64,000 bases of DNA from Legionella waltersii (GCF_001468085.1 NZ_LNZB01000015.1:1-64000); one strand, 5' to 3'; counted from the stretch's first letter, positions 51,744-61,861 are shown. Notes: generated from the letters alone by a model not told the origin. Translations and numbers: made by a program.

Positions 51744-53003
51744 TTACTTTTTTACAGCGCGCTTACCAAATCGCTTTTCTTCCGTTTTTTTACCGACTGC
51801 ACTCGTTGTTTTTCTGTTTTTCGAAACATGTTTTCTAGCTGGTGTCGGAGCTACGCCAGTGGGCAAATTGTGATTAGGCTCAAAATCTTCGATTTCAATA
51901 CGATCTATTTTACGTTTTATCAATCTCTCAATGGCATTTAATTGCCCTATTTCATCTGCGCTGACTAATGAAACCGCCAATCCAGAAGCACCAGCCCTCC
52001 CTGTTCGTCCTATACGATGCACATAGTCTTCAGCCACCTGTGGCAGATCAAAATTGACCACGCAAGGAAGTTGATCAATATCAATACCCCTGGCTGCAAT
52101 ATCAGTAGCCACTAAAATATGCAATTCACCCGATTTAAACTCAGATAGAACTTTAGTGCGCTGAGATTGCGACTTGTTCCCATGAATGGCTGCAGCATGA
52201 ATATGATTATCTGCCAGCAGTTTAACTAGTTTATTCGCACCATGTTTGGTTCTAGAAAATACAAGTGTTTGTCCCCATTTATTTTTATGGATTAAGTGGC
52301 TAAGTAAAGCAGGCTTTCTGCTTTTATCAACTGGATGAACGGTTTGCTTCACTGCAACAGCTGTAGTATTACGCGGTGCGACATCAATTTCTACCGGTTG
52401 ATTTAATATACTTTTAACTAAGGTTCGAATCTCATCGGAAAAAGTCGCTGAGAACAATAAATTTTGTCGTGACCTAGGCAATAGTTTAATAATACGCTTG
52501 ATGTCATGAATAAAACCCATGTCTAACATCCGGTCCGCTTCATCTAAGACTAAAGTCTCAATCTCATCTAACTGAATGGCTCCTTGTTGGTGTAAATCCA
52601 ACAAACGTCCTGGAGTTGCAACCAATATCTCAACACCTGCTCGTAACTTCATCATTTGTGGATTAATTTTTACTCCACCAAAAACCACTAGTGAGCGAAG
52701 AGAAAGGTGACTACCATATTCTCTGATGCTTTGGTGAACTTGAGCTGCTAACTCTCGAGTTGGAGTAACGATTAGAACTTTTGCTCGGTTGCTTTTAGCT
52801 CGGGGTTTATCGTGTATTCTTTGCAAAATCGGTAATACAAAACTTGCTGTTTTACCAGTACCCGTTTGTGCAGAAGCCAATACATCTCTGCCACGAAGAA
52901 TAGCAGGAATTGCTTGAAGCTGAATTGGAGAGGGTTCTAGATATCCCAACTCATCTACAGCACGAAGAATGGGCTCAATGAAGCCCAATGATTTAAAACT
53001 CAT
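51744..53003 (-). CDS. rhlE: DEAD-box RNA helicase RhlE
   Basis: This 419-aa DEAD-box protein shows motifs in order: Q motif [10 protein letters not shown]...[10 protein letters not shown], Walker [25 protein letters not shown] in [17 protein letters not shown], and the C-terminal [12 protein letters not shown] and HRIGRTGR. The basic Lys/Arg-rich tail (after residue 370) replaces the longer RhlE tails of other bacteria. AAGGAAAC precedes the ATG. It unwinds short RNA duplexes in ribosome assembly and decay, often in the cold. Confidence 0.93.
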   Translation of the reverse strand: MSFKSLGFIEPILRAVDELGYLEPSPIQLQAIPAILRGRDVLASAQTGTGKTASFVLPILQRIHDKPRAKSNRAKVLIVTPTRELAAQVHQSIREYGSHLSLRSLVVFGGVKINPQMMKLRAGVEILVATPGRLLDLHQQGAIQLDEIETLVLDEADRMLDMGFIHDIKRIIKLLPRSRQNLLFSATFSDEIRTLVKSILNQPVEIDVAPRNTTAVAVKQTVHPVDKSRKPALLSHLIHKNKWGQTLVFSRTKHGANKLVKLLADNHIHAAAIHGNKSQSQRTKVLSEFKSGELHILVATDIAARGIDIDQLPCVVNFDLPQVAEDYVHRIGRTGRAGASGLAVSLVSADEIGQLNAIERLIKRKIDRIEIEDFEPNHNLPTGVAPTPARKHVSKNRKTTSAVGKKTEEKRFGKRAVKK

Positions 53004-53843
53004 TTTGTTTCCTTATAATCGGTGGATAACTGTCATTCGTATGACCCACCCAACTCAATATGTCTATTTTTGGCGCAATTTTACCATAGATTACCTGCAA
53101 TAAGTGGATTTTAGTTAAATTTAACTCGTAGCCTGGAATACGACTTCGTCCACACTGGGTTACACATGCTTCTTGCAATTAATAGGTTATGCTAGAATGA
53201 ATACAATCTAGCAAAGTCGCTTGATGATAACAGTCTTTGTTATGAAACATCGATAAGCATTTGCAAAATTGATCGTGTTTGAAGGTGGATTTTTAAGAAA
53301 CCCCTGTTTAGGGTTAAAGTGTATTAAATACTGAAACATGACCCTATCAACCTGGTGAACGTAAACTTTGTACAAAAGGAAAATTCACAATGGTCGCCGT
53401 AGATACAATTATGAAACCGATTTCTATTGTTGAATAATCGCTGTGCAGGTGTGAATAAAGGTTGTTTGTATTTAGGAGCAAAATTTAGTAAAGGGAACTC
53501 CTACAAGGAGAAAACCATTTTCCTCATTAAGGAGATTGCAAAACAAAACTTTCTGTTTATTTATGGCGAGTCACTTTATGTCTCTAAAGATCAATTACTA
53601 TAGTTTGCCAGCCAACAGCAAATAATCGAGCAAAAAAATGGAAATGTATTGCATTTGTCGCCATGAAATGGTACTCGTTATAAAAATGACTTATGTAAAA
53701 ACCCAATCTCTTCGTTAAAAAATGTTTTGACTGAGGGGGGGGGTAAATAAAGTAAGCAACTGAATTCAAAATATTTTTTACCGAAAAGATTGGGATTTTT
53801 AAGTAAGTCCTGTTATAAATTCAATTTATAGGGAAATGATGAT
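53004..53843. other. 840-bp gap with a possible small ORF and a G9 tract
   Basis: The gap contains a short ATG frame after AAAAGGAAAATTC (MVAVDTIMKPISIVE, 53390-53437). A 51-codon GTG frame follows (VNKGCLYLGAKFSKGNSYKE..., 53451-53603). Both look like scraps of a decayed gene or genes. A run of nine G lies at 53735-53743. No RNA gene or repeat was recognised. The promoter of the FadL-type gene should lie near its end. Confidence 0.35.
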
Positions 53844-55070
53844 ATGACAAAAAAAATTATAGGTTTATCCTTCCTTTTGGCGTCAAGCACTTTGATGGCT
53901 GAAGGTGGTCGCTTTGACAACGAATTCTCGTGGGTTAACCCAGCTGATATGGCTAAAACAAAAAAATACGATGTTACTGCAGGGCTAATCTATCCGATTG
54001 TTCGTATCCCACTTTCGGGAACTCAAAACTTTCCTAGAGTTGCAACAGCTGGTGCCTTCACACCACTAAGCCAAACAGTTGGCGGCACTATCAGGGAGAC
54101 TTATACTTTACCCAGTGGAAAGATTACCTATCGTTTAAATGACAAGCTCCTTATCGGTGTTGTTGCTGGTCAAAGCTTTCTTAATGATCTGACCTATGAC
54201 GTGAACTCACCACTGCGCTACTCAATCTGGCGTTCAAAATTAAACGGTTACGACGTAGCCCCTAATTTAGCCTACCAGTTTAATGACAAATACACGTTTG
54301 GTTTTGGTTTGGATATTCTCAAAACCAGCGCAGAATTAAATACTAACTTTGGATTCCCGAATTCTCTTGTACCTGCGGCCCGTTCTATCCCTTTTACTCT
54401 TAAGGCCGATGGTTGGCAACTTGGCTGGCACGCTGGCATCGTAGCCAAGCCTTGGCTTGGAAGCTATTTATCATTGAGTTACTTTTCCGACCAAAATGCG
54501 CACTTGAAAGGACCTGTAACTGTCATTGGCACATCAGGAGTAACCGGCACAGGGGAAGGTACCGGATCAGTAATACGACCTGCTATGGTTCGCATGGGAG
54601 TGTTCCAAGCATTGAATAAAGATTTTGGTCTGGTTGGTCAATTAAGTTATGTTCAGTGGTCTAAATTCAAGACCATTGTAGCCAACTTGCCTACCGCGGT
54701 TAGCGCCCAGCTTAATGGTGTAACTCAACTTACAGTTCCTCTGTATTATAGAAACGTATGGGTTACTGAATTTGGCGCAAGAAAAGTGATTAAGAAAGCT
54801 ACTCTTTTAGGAATGCTTAGATATGCTCAAACCCCTGTTAACAACATATTTAAAGATATCTCCTTGCCTGAAAGCAATGCTTGGTCATCCACTATTCGCG
54901 GTGAATATGACTTTACAGACAATATCAGTGTATTTGGTAGATGGTCACATGTGTTTCAATTTAATGCATCACTTACAGCTCCCCCAAATACTCCAACACG
55001 ACCATCATTAGTTGCTATTGCAACGCCTTCTGTTGATACGTTGGCTATTGGTCTAACTTATAAAGGATAA
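53844..55070 (+). CDS. FadL/OmpP1-type outer-membrane transport protein
   Basis: This 408-aa outer-membrane protein has a signal peptide (residues 1-19, ending LMA). An N-terminal plug-like segment contains NEFSWVNPADMAKTKKYDVTAGL, the NPA motif being the mark of the FadL/TodX family. Fourteen or so amphipathic strands follow, ending SVDTLAIGLTYKG. Such channels import long-chain fatty acids or other hydrophobic compounds. A GGGAAATG binding site precedes the ATG, and a clear terminator follows. The substrate may be host-derived lipid; that is inference. Confidence 0.83.
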   Translation: MTKKIIGLSFLLASSTLMAEGGRFDNEFSWVNPADMAKTKKYDVTAGLIYPIVRIPLSGTQNFPRVATAGAFTPLSQTVGGTIRETYTLPSGKITYRLNDKLLIGVVAGQSFLNDLTYDVNSPLRYSIWRSKLNGYDVAPNLAYQFNDKYTFGFGLDILKTSAELNTNFGFPNSLVPAARSIPFTLKADGWQLGWHAGIVAKPWLGSYLSLSYFSDQNAHLKGPVTVIGTSGVTGTGEGTGSVIRPAMVRMGVFQALNKDFGLVGQLSYVQWSKFKTIVANLPTAVSAQLNGVTQLTVPLYYRNVWVTEFGARKVIKKATLLGMLRYAQTPVNNIFKDISLPESNAWSSTIRGEYDFTDNISVFGRWSHVFQFNASLTAPPNTPTRPSLVAIATPSVDTLAIGLTYKG

Positions 55071-55100
55071 CCAAAATTTTGTGACCTATTCAGTAACTAG

Positions 55101-55129
55101 GCGCCGGGGTTCCGGCGCTGAGATTTTTT
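55101..55129 (+). terminator. Rho-independent terminator
   Basis: Stem GCGCCGG / CCGGCGC with loop GGTT, then TTTTTT at 55124-55129, 30 bases after the FadL-type gene. The following 55130-55391 stretch has no recognisable gene. Confidence 0.88.
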
Positions 55130-55391
55130 CATAAAGTCTTGGATTAGGTACTGCGAAATTATGTCACGCTGCATCTAATGAAAGAAGCCTTGAGTTTCTG
55201 CCGACCGGTTATTTAACTCCAGATGAGGTAGAAATTAATATAGCCCAGTTTAAAAAGAGTACGAACAATCTCTTGCTAAAATGCCAATCAATACTTTTCA
55301 TCTGGATGAATAATAGATTAAGAATATTGGATTTTGTTTTCCAATGTCTTGTTAGATCATTCCCCCTTCTCCCTATTATTGATTATTTCAA

Positions 55392-55709
55392 TTAATTACA
55401 GTCCGTGCTTTCAATGCAATTTCCATCAGAATCACATGTTTGGCAACTGTTATAACCATCCGTATTAATAATAACTGTTGGCGCCCCCCAACCCGCACCT
55501 GGACGATAATTGCCAACGTTGACATCATTGTTGTAATGATAGGCATTAACTCCATTATGAAATCCGCCAATCCCTCCTACACCGCCGACACCCCCAACAC
55601 CTCCTACCCCACCAAAGCCATGATTAGCAAAACAGGTCGCTGTAAAAAGTACGCTAAAAGAGAATACATAGATAGGTGAATAGAGGTTAACCAACTTGGA
55701 TAAATTCAT
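55392..55709 (-). CDS. Small secreted glycine-rich protein
   Basis: This protein of about 105 aa starts at MNLSKLV, since AAGGAG lies 6 bases before this Met (the previous ATG is too close). A signal peptide ending CFA is followed by a Gly-rich run of GGV repeats, an Asn/Tyr-rich part, and a Cys-containing tail (CQTCDSDGNC). It is exported and probably disordered before Cys pairing. The function is unknown. The DNA of the GGV run is itself a short tandem repeat. Confidence 0.6.
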   Translation of the reverse strand: MNLSKLVNLYSPIYVFSFSVLFTATCFANHGFGGVGGVGGVGGVGGIGGFHNGVNAYHYNNDVNVGNYRPGAGWGAPTVIINTDGYNSCQTCDSDGNCIESTDCN

Positions 55710-55880
55710 AACCATCTCCTTATCAACAATTTATCTCATAAAAGGGCTAAGATTCTTGAAGTATAGTTCTTTATAAACGATTTGTTTTCAATTTTACGTC
55801 CAATTGCCTCAAAACAAACCTATACTAAACTTATCCACACAGGGTTACAAGATATCTAACTGGTTATTTTGGGGTCAACT

Positions 55881-56312
55881 ATGAAATCGGTGAAAAATTC
55901 TCGTGAGCGTTCTAGTCTTAAATCGCCGCAATGCCTTAGCTTTAATGAAGTACTTGAAATTATGAAAAAATTGGGGGGGTTAGATAGCATAAAAGAAGAA
56001 CGATTTAAGGGGAATCTCAAGCCCACTGAAATAGCTATAGCTGTATTGCAGAAATACATCAGTGACTCTCCTTCAACGCTTGTCGTGGATAGTGTTCGTG
56101 AGGTTAAATTGCTTTTAGGTGAAGAAGATTGTAATGTTGAGTTATTAGAAGGGGTAGAGAAAGCGATTAGGGCTTGCGAAACAAGAGAACTTGCCTTGAA
56201 CAATACCAAAGTTGCGAAGCAGTTATGCAGTCTATCGCTTCAAGTACTGATTAAGGATTCTAAAGAGCTTAATGAATCGATACAAGGTCCCACCAGCTCC
56301 CCAAATGTTTAA
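55881..56312 (+). CDS. Hypothetical protein
   Basis: This 143-aa soluble, mostly helical protein (MKSVKNSRERSSLKSPQ...) is not recognised. The ATG at 55881 is used; an upstream TTG is also open. A run of seven G at 55973-55979 encodes GG near residue 33 and could be a slippage site. The C-terminus is polar (GPTSSPNV). The bestrophin gene follows after 44 bases and may be cotranscribed. Confidence 0.5.
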   Translation: MKSVKNSRERSSLKSPQCLSFNEVLEIMKKLGGLDSIKEERFKGNLKPTEIAIAVLQKYISDSPSTLVVDSVREVKLLLGEEDCNVELLEGVEKAIRACETRELALNNTKVAKQLCSLSLQVLIKDSKELNESIQGPTSSPNV

Positions 56313-56356
56313 AATCAGACACCTTGCCGTGTATTAAGTTGAATTGAGAATGAACA

Positions 56357-57208
56357 ATGAGTCGAAGATCGCATAATCTTTTAACCTGGATACCGCATCT
56401 TTTTTTATTCTATAAAGAGAAAGTATTTCGTAAGCTAATGCCCATTTCGATTATCCTAATCATTTATGCTGCAATCATCGCTGAATTTTTTGAAAACGCT
56501 ACCCGTTATAATCTAGGCCAATTTCATCTCATTTTTAGCTTTATTTTAACCATTATTATTAGCTTCCGAGTCAATACCAGTTACGCTCGTTGGTGGGAAG
56601 GAAGAATACTTTGGGGATCAATTGTCAATAATTGCCGTAATTTAGGATTGAAATTTGAGGCTTTTGTTGGTTTGAAGAATCATCCTGATTTTTATGAGCT
56701 ATTAAAGGCTTTACCCATTATTATCAAAGCCCATTTACGCAAGGAAAAAGCTGAAATTCAAACAGTGCTTCTTTCATTATGCATCCATGAGTCGGAGGGT
56801 CTACATCCTGTGCTTCTTGTCACCCAACGAATGTATCAACTGCTAAATGAATTACGTCAGACCAATAAACTGCAATTAGAACAGTATCTTGTTTTAGATA
56901 CAAACCTCTCTAATTTGATGGATATGGTAGGTGGCTGTGAGCGCATTCTCAATACCGAAGTTCCACCAGCGTTTGCCTTTTTTGTCAAACAAGCCCTGCT
57001 CTTTTATGCCATTATGTTTCCCTTCGGTTGGATAGATACCTTTGGGTTTTTGATCATTCCAATGATGGTGATGATTGTCTATATTTTATTAGGTTTGGAA
57101 ATATTATCCGAAGAATTGGAGTGCCCCTTTGGAAAGGATGATAATGATTTGCCAATCAACACCATTGCTAAAAATATTGTTCGCAATTTGGAACAAATAG
57201 CAGAATAA
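56357..57208 (+). CDS. Bestrophin-family anion channel (RFP-TM/UPF0187)
   Basis: This 283-aa protein has four membrane helices in the bestrophin pattern: an N-terminal SHNLLTWIPHLFLFYKEKVF, then SFRVNTSYARWWEGRILWG (family signature residues 70-88), and a C-terminal FGKDDNDLPINTIAKNI, which matches the bestrophin C-terminal block. Bacterial members form pentameric channels conducting anions or cations across the inner membrane. The start is the ATG in MSRRSHN. A bidirectional terminator follows. Confidence 0.88.
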   Translation: MSRRSHNLLTWIPHLFLFYKEKVFRKLMPISIILIIYAAIIAEFFENATRYNLGQFHLIFSFILTIIISFRVNTSYARWWEGRILWGSIVNNCRNLGLKFEAFVGLKNHPDFYELLKALPIIIKAHLRKEKAEIQTVLLSLCIHESEGLHPVLLVTQRMYQLLNELRQTNKLQLEQYLVLDTNLSNLMDMVGGCERILNTEVPPAFAFFVKQALLFYAIMFPFGWIDTFGFLIIPMMVMIVYILLGLEILSEELECPFGKDDNDLPINTIAKNIVRNLEQIAE

Positions 57209-57211
57209 GTA

Positions 57212-57263
57212 ACCTACTTGCTATACTCTATTGGATTAAAATCATGAGTATAGCGAGTAGGTT
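57212..57263. terminator. Bidirectional long-stem hairpin
   Basis: An 18-bp stem (57212-57229 with 57246-57263, one G-T type mismatch) and 16-base loop lie between the convergent bestrophin and phosphodiesterase genes. Confidence 0.7.
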
Positions 57264-57308
57264 CCTCAAGTCAAACTGCCCAACCTATTTTGTCGTGAAA
57301 TTGTGCTT

Positions 57309-58292
57309 TTATAAAGTGAGCAAAACACCCTGCTCGGGTTTAACTAATTCTACCCCAATATCATTTTCCTGGGACAGTTCGTTTATAATCTGGCTGACTG
57401 TATCGTCCTTAGCGTTTGAAAAATCATCTGGCCTAGGTTTGACGTGAGTAACAACGACTGGCAATCCTCTTAGTGCGTTTCTTATATCTAAAGGATCAAC
57501 AATCGAAGCCAGATGCCTCAACTCAGACATGTATAACGTTGGTTTTAAATGCCCAAATAATTTGTTATCTGGCTGTGAGTTTAAAAACGAACACTCAAGC
57601 ATAATGGCATGGAGCTTCTTTTTTCGGATTAGCGGTGCAATTTCTTTCCAAATAGTTTCCATGTTTGTCGATTTTTCAATACTATCTGCACCAGTATCAC
57701 CAAAATACAACATATAATCACTCTTGGTCCGAATTAAAAAAGCGCTTGATGCCATTCCACCATGACTCAAAGGGAACACTTTTACATGGAGATCAGTATT
57801 TGGAATTGAAAGCCATTGTAATAATGGCATCGTTTGATAATGCTGAAAATTCAGGTGTGGAATTTCTCCGCTATCTCCAAAATTGCCCCAAACAGACCAA
57901 TTAAAAATATTTTTTTGCAATGCCTGCATGGTTTCTTCCCGCGCCATAATGGTTTGTTGCTCGCGCAGTTCGGGCTGTGCCATAACAAGCCCCATAAGAT
58001 GATCAAGATGAGCGTGAGAAATGAGGTAAGCTGGAATATGTTTTTGCAGCAACTCTTCAACATTTTTATGACGCAGTGATGGCTTAGCGACTGCTACTTC
58101 AAGCCCATTGACTAAAGTACCTCCATCAAGTGACGTATAATTTTCGCTCTCGGTAGTCTTCAACAGATAAGCAGATAAATTTCCATCTTTTAAACCGCCA
58201 TAGACTCCAAGAGGAAGAATTTCGAACGTAGGTGCGCTGTAGGTTGTAGTGGACAACAAACAAATTAAAACGGTAATCAATAACTGAAGCAT
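57309..58292 (-). CDS. Class II 3',5'-cyclic-nucleotide phosphodiesterase
   Basis: This 327-aa MBL-fold protein has the class II cAMP phosphodiesterase signature SHAHLDHLMGLV (about residues 92-103), LPLGVYGGLKDGNLSAYLL near the start, YFGDTGAD, and HVKPRPD near the end. A signal peptide (1-19, ending TYS-A) places it in the periplasm, as in Vibrio CpdP. It would hydrolyse external or periplasmic cAMP. The next gene upstream encodes a PAS-LuxR regulator, and a perfect 16-bp palindrome lies between them. Confidence 0.87.
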   Translation of the reverse strand: MLQLLITVLICLLSTTTYSAPTFEILPLGVYGGLKDGNLSAYLLKTTESENYTSLDGGTLVNGLEVAVAKPSLRHKNVEELLQKHIPAYLISHAHLDHLMGLVMAQPELREQQTIMAREETMQALQKNIFNWSVWGNFGDSGEIPHLNFQHYQTMPLLQWLSIPNTDLHVKVFPLSHGGMASSAFLIRTKSDYMLYFGDTGADSIEKSTNMETIWKEIAPLIRKKKLHAIMLECSFLNSQPDNKLFGHLKPTLYMSELRHLASIVDPLDIRNALRGLPVVVTHVKPRPDDFSNAKDDTVSQIINELSQENDIGVELVKPEQGVLLTL

Positions 58293-58359
58293 GCCAATTT
58301 CCTTAAACTGTTTTTAGTTAATTCAGCAAAATAATACACAATTCAAACCCTCTCCAATC

Positions 58360-58375
58360 ACCGTATTTATACGGT
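58360..58375. promoter_or_regulatory. 16-bp perfect palindrome, possible operator
   Basis: ACCGTATTTATACGGT, two 7-base arms around TT, lies 68 bases upstream of the phosphodiesterase gene and 20 bases past the LuxR-type gene. The size fits a dimeric LuxR/FixJ-type operator; it could also be a short terminator, but the stem is A/T-rich. Confidence 0.4.
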
Positions 58376-58394
58376 AAAAATCAGCCTCTCCTTC

Positions 58395-59069
58395 TTACAG
58401 TGACTTTATTATAGCCGCTTGATTAAGTCTTGTGGGGATGTGATTGTGATAGCCATTGAGCACTGCTTTTACCAGTATTTCCGCTTTATTCTTACAATCC
58501 ATTTTATTTTTAATGTTTTCGATGTACGACTCTATGGTTCGTTTTGAGAGCGAAAGCAATTCCCCTATTTCTTTCGCCGATTTACCTCTTGTGAGTAAAA
58601 AAACACATTCACACTCACGTTGAGTTAATTCGTAAGTATTTTCATTGTCGCTCAGAGTGTAATGATGAGAATTTAAAAGCAACTGTTCGTCAAATTGTCT
58701 TAACGCATTATAAATCCCACTCTTATGGCGACAAGGACGACAACTATAAATCAATCCTTTCACACTGTTGTTTGGGTCTGTTAAAGGGATTTTCTCCAAT
58801 AAGAAAACTTCACTAGACTTTGAATCCAAATGCACTGTTGTGATTTTTTCGCCATTAAATACTCGCAAATCTTGCTGCTGATAAATTTTGTTTTCTTCAA
58901 TGGACCCAGGTGACAGCTCCTCATCGGTTTTACCAGCGAGTTCTTCTAGATCACCAAATCCTTTAAACTTCAGCAAAGCTTTGTTTGCACCTATGTATTG
59001 GCGGTTTAAATTCTTCCAACCAATATAGCCTGGAAGATGATCAAGTAAAGAGAGTTCAGGAACCAACAT
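58395..59069 (-). CDS. PAS-domain LuxR-family regulator
   Basis: This protein of about 224 aa has an N-terminal PAS fold (residues 10-115; YIGANKALLKFKGF...DEELSP). A C-terminal LuxR HTH follows: LTQRECECVFLLTRGKSAKEIGELLSLSKRTIESYIENIKNK (quoted in part; residues 145-190). AGGAGG lies 7 bases before a TTG and 10 before the ATG chosen. There is no acyl-homoserine-lactone domain. It is likely a PAS-sensing activator that may control the phosphodiesterase gene downstream. The ligand is unknown. Confidence 0.85.
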   Translation of the reverse strand: MLVPELSLLDHLPGYIGWKNLNRQYIGANKALLKFKGFGDLEELAGKTDEELSPGSIEENKIYQQQDLRVFNGEKITTVHLDSKSSEVFLLEKIPLTDPNNSVKGLIYSCRPCRHKSGIYNALRQFDEQLLLNSHHYTLSDNENTYELTQRECECVFLLTRGKSAKEIGELLSLSKRTIESYIENIKNKMDCKNKAEILVKAVLNGYHNHIPTRLNQAAIIKSL

Positions 59070-59192
59070 CAAGTCATCGCCTCCTTTGGGTTATTAAATG
59101 GTTTCTCAATTAGATGAAATCATGGCTATGCTATTATAAAAGATACATCGTATTGAATTATACGCACAAAAGGAAAGAGGAGTTATCGAAAA

Positions 59193-60248
59193 ATGCGTCT
59201 TCTCTTTATTTCTACTCCGGTAGGTCCAATTGGTTCTGGAATAGGCGGTGGCGTTGAACTAATAGTCTCTTCACTGGCAAGATCATTCAAAAAACAAACC
59301 CATGACGTGGAGGTGGTTGCCCCAACAGGATCAACCATTGATGGCATAGCAGTCCATCAATTTGAAGGAAGATTGCATATTCCCATGCAGCGATTAAAGC
59401 GTAATGACGCTATATCCACTCCAATGGATTCTGTATTGATCAATATGTGGAAATTTGCCATTGAGCATTCCGATCGATTTGATTGCATCGTTAATTTCGC
59501 CTATGACAAGCTTCCATTTGAGCAACACCCTACTTGCAATACTCCAATTGGACATGTCATCAGTATGAGTTCACTCAATGATGACATGGATTCTATCTTT
59601 GAAAAGGTTGCCACACAGTTTCCTAACTCGTTAGTCATGCATAGTCGTGCTCAAGCAGCTACTTTTAACTCAACCATACGAAAAGGCACAAAAATCATTG
59701 AATGCGGGATTGATGATTCATTGTATGCATACAACTCCAATCCTCAAAAGCATCTTGCCTTTGTAGGACGGATTTCGAGGGAAAAAGGGGTAGCTGACGT
59801 ATTCAAGCTTGCTGAAAAAACAAACTACTTGATAAAAATATGGGGATATATGGAGGATGAGGCTTATTGGATGGAAGCACAAAATAATTACCCAAAGGCA
59901 AAGGTGGTGTATTGCGGATTTTTACCAAGTACAAAACTACAATGGGAGCTAGGTCAAGCACGCGCTCAATTAATGACACCCAAATCGGTAGAAGCTTTTG
60001 GTCTTGTCGTGGTTGAAGCCCTAGCCTGCGGAACCCCAACAATCGCTTACAACCGTGGTGCACCAGCCGAAATCATTCAGGATGGGCGCACAGGGTTCGT
60101 TGTACCGGCTGATGATATCGATAAAATGATTTCATCAATTCATCTCATTGATCAAATCAAACGCTCAGATTGCCGTAAACATTTTGAAGAAAAATACACC
60201 CTTGAGGTATTTTCCAAGAGTATTGAGCGATGGATCATGAAGTTGTAA
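59193..60248 (+). CDS. GT4-type glycosyltransferase
   Basis: This 351-aa GT-B fold enzyme has an N-terminal acceptor domain with the Gly-rich loop GSGIGGGVELIVSSLA. The C-terminal donor domain has HLAFVGRISREKG and EAFGLVVVEALACGTPTIAY, the EX7E motif of family 4. It transfers sugar from a nucleotide donor, often UDP- or GDP-linked. GAGGAG lies 12 bases before the ATG. It is divergent from the PAS-LuxR gene and convergent with the toxin-type glucosyltransferase gene. The acceptor is unknown. Confidence 0.87.
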   Translation: MRLLFISTPVGPIGSGIGGGVELIVSSLARSFKKQTHDVEVVAPTGSTIDGIAVHQFEGRLHIPMQRLKRNDAISTPMDSVLINMWKFAIEHSDRFDCIVNFAYDKLPFEQHPTCNTPIGHVISMSSLNDDMDSIFEKVATQFPNSLVMHSRAQAATFNSTIRKGTKIIECGIDDSLYAYNSNPQKHLAFVGRISREKGVADVFKLAEKTNYLIKIWGYMEDEAYWMEAQNNYPKAKVVYCGFLPSTKLQWELGQARAQLMTPKSVEAFGLVVVEALACGTPTIAYNRGAPAEIIQDGRTGFVVPADDIDKMISSIHLIDQIKRSDCRKHFEEKYTLEVFSKSIERWIMKL

Positions 60249-60291
60249 TGGTGTTTGTAAAAATGCTTGGGCTAGACGTTGCTCAACATTG

Positions 60292-61704
60292 CTAGAATGG
60301 TGTATCGCCCAGTTCATCACTGACAATATAGTCTCTGTACAGTAAATCTTCATATTTTTCGACTATCTTACCTAAACGAGAACTTGTTAGTGCTGAATAG
60401 TCACTAGCAGTCAGTAGTAATGCCTGATCGTCTTCCTGGAGTAATTTTATCAGCTTTTCTACAGCAGCAATTTTCTGTTCTACAGAAAACCCTTTTGTTA
60501 CTTCAATGCTACGCGTTTTAAAATGCTTACTGAGGGCTTTCTCTTTAGAGTCATGCTCCTCCTCTTTTTCTTTAACGTCCAAAGCCTGTCTTAACTCTTC
60601 TTTTTTTGTCGTCATGTACTCTTTTAATTCTTGAATAAACTGCTCCTTGCGGACACTGTTTTGGAGTTCACTTTCTTCTCTTAATGCTTCTCCAGACTCC
60701 CTCGATAGCGCAGGCTCTATCGCAATTGAATCGGTATCAAAGGCTTTTTGTTGAGCTTTTCTTTTGTGCATTAACCAGGTTTTGTCACACTTGCTAATAA
60801 TTTCAACACCCATAATTGGTTTTTTACTTTCACTGACTACGGATGATCTTGAATCTCCAACTTTTAATGTATTGAGTGTTGAGAAATCGTCAGCACTAAT
60901 GGATGTAACATACGTCTGCATAGCATCCCGCAATGCACCGGGACCTGCTTGAATAGTTTGAGCCCTTCTCAAATTTATAGGCTCTCCGGATTGATAAGGT
61001 ATACGTTTAGCATCCATGATATTGCTGTATGCTCCAAATTTTTTACGAAAATTTCCTTGCATAGGTGTGGTGTCATACATTTCATGTTGTTCCATGGCAA
61101 ATTGGATTGCCCCTTCCATGACTTCATGATAAGGCACTGCAGCAATAATATCGTTGTTAACATCCCCAATTGCGCTGACAACACAAGATGACTCATATAC
61201 CCCTGTGTGTAAATCCACGTGTGCTTTGACACCAAAAGGAATTTCATCTGCTACAAATCGAGAGTTTTCATCCAAACAAAATACAATATCCGTATCAAAA
61301 TAATAACCGCCTTCTTGCCTTAGGATTTCAAAACGAAAAAAATCCGCTGCAGCCGCAAGATTTCTAAAACCCACTCGTTCCCTATTAACGTATTCCCAAA
61401 ATTTTTTGTACCTATCTCCCTCATAAAAGGGATCATTTTGCATTTGAACCTCTAATTCATGAACATTTCTTATGCGTAGATTTGGGATGTCAATTCCCTC
61501 TTGGGCTGATGTTTTAACGTAATTCATGTCATTATCAACCCATAGATTAATCTCAAACCCACTTCGTTTAGCAACCATGGCCACATCCATAATAGTACGT
61601 AGATATTTTTCACGAATAGGACCTCCAACCCAAACAAAATGTATTTTTGGGGGGACTGTAAGTGCATGCGGTGTATCATGCTCTTCATATTCAAAATTGT
61701 GCAC
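60292..61704 (-). CDS. Toxin-type (GT44-like) glucosyltransferase, candidate effector
   Basis: This 470-aa protein has a GT-A domain at residues 18-250: KIHFVWVGGPI, then FRNLAAAADFFRFEIL and the metal-binding DXD (Asp137-Thr-Asp139) in GGYYFDTDIVF. This is the pattern shared by clostridial TcdA/TcdB and Legionella SetA-type glucosyltransferases. The C-terminal half is charged and coiled-coil-like (for example EKEEEHDSKEKALSKHFK). It lacks a signal peptide. It probably modifies host proteins after injection, which is inference; a bacterial acceptor cannot be excluded. Confidence 0.8.
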   Translation of the reverse strand: MHNFEYEEHDTPHALTVPPKIHFVWVGGPIREKYLRTIMDVAMVAKRSGFEINLWVDNDMNYVKTSAQEGIDIPNLRIRNVHELEVQMQNDPFYEGDRYKKFWEYVNRERVGFRNLAAAADFFRFEILRQEGGYYFDTDIVFCLDENSRFVADEIPFGVKAHVDLHTGVYESSCVVSAIGDVNNDIIAAVPYHEVMEGAIQFAMEQHEMYDTTPMQGNFRKKFGAYSNIMDAKRIPYQSGEPINLRRAQTIQAGPGALRDAMQTYVTSISADDFSTLNTLKVGDSRSSVVSESKKPIMGVEIISKCDKTWLMHKRKAQQKAFDTDSIAIEPALSRESGEALREESELQNSVRKEQFIQELKEYMTTKKEELRQALDVKEKEEEHDSKEKALSKHFKTRSIEVTKGFSVEQKIAAVEKLIKLLQEDDQALLLTASDYSALTSSRLGKIVEKYEDLLYRDYIVSDELGDTPF

Positions 61705-61861
61705 GGCACTCTCCTGAAATGATTCAAACCTGTTTAATTATAGTAAAAAAATCATAAGGTGATTGTCTCATTGGCTCTTCCTCCGTTGACCCAAACCTTG
61801 AGATTTTGGTAGATTGCTTATTGGATCAAACGACCTAATCTGCATGAACAACGGAACTAAA

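Noticed and set aside
58360-58375. Factor-independent terminator for the LuxR-type gene
   Set aside because: The 7-bp stem is mostly A/T with a 2-base loop and lacks a proper T-tract on the transcribed strand, so an operator is the better reading.
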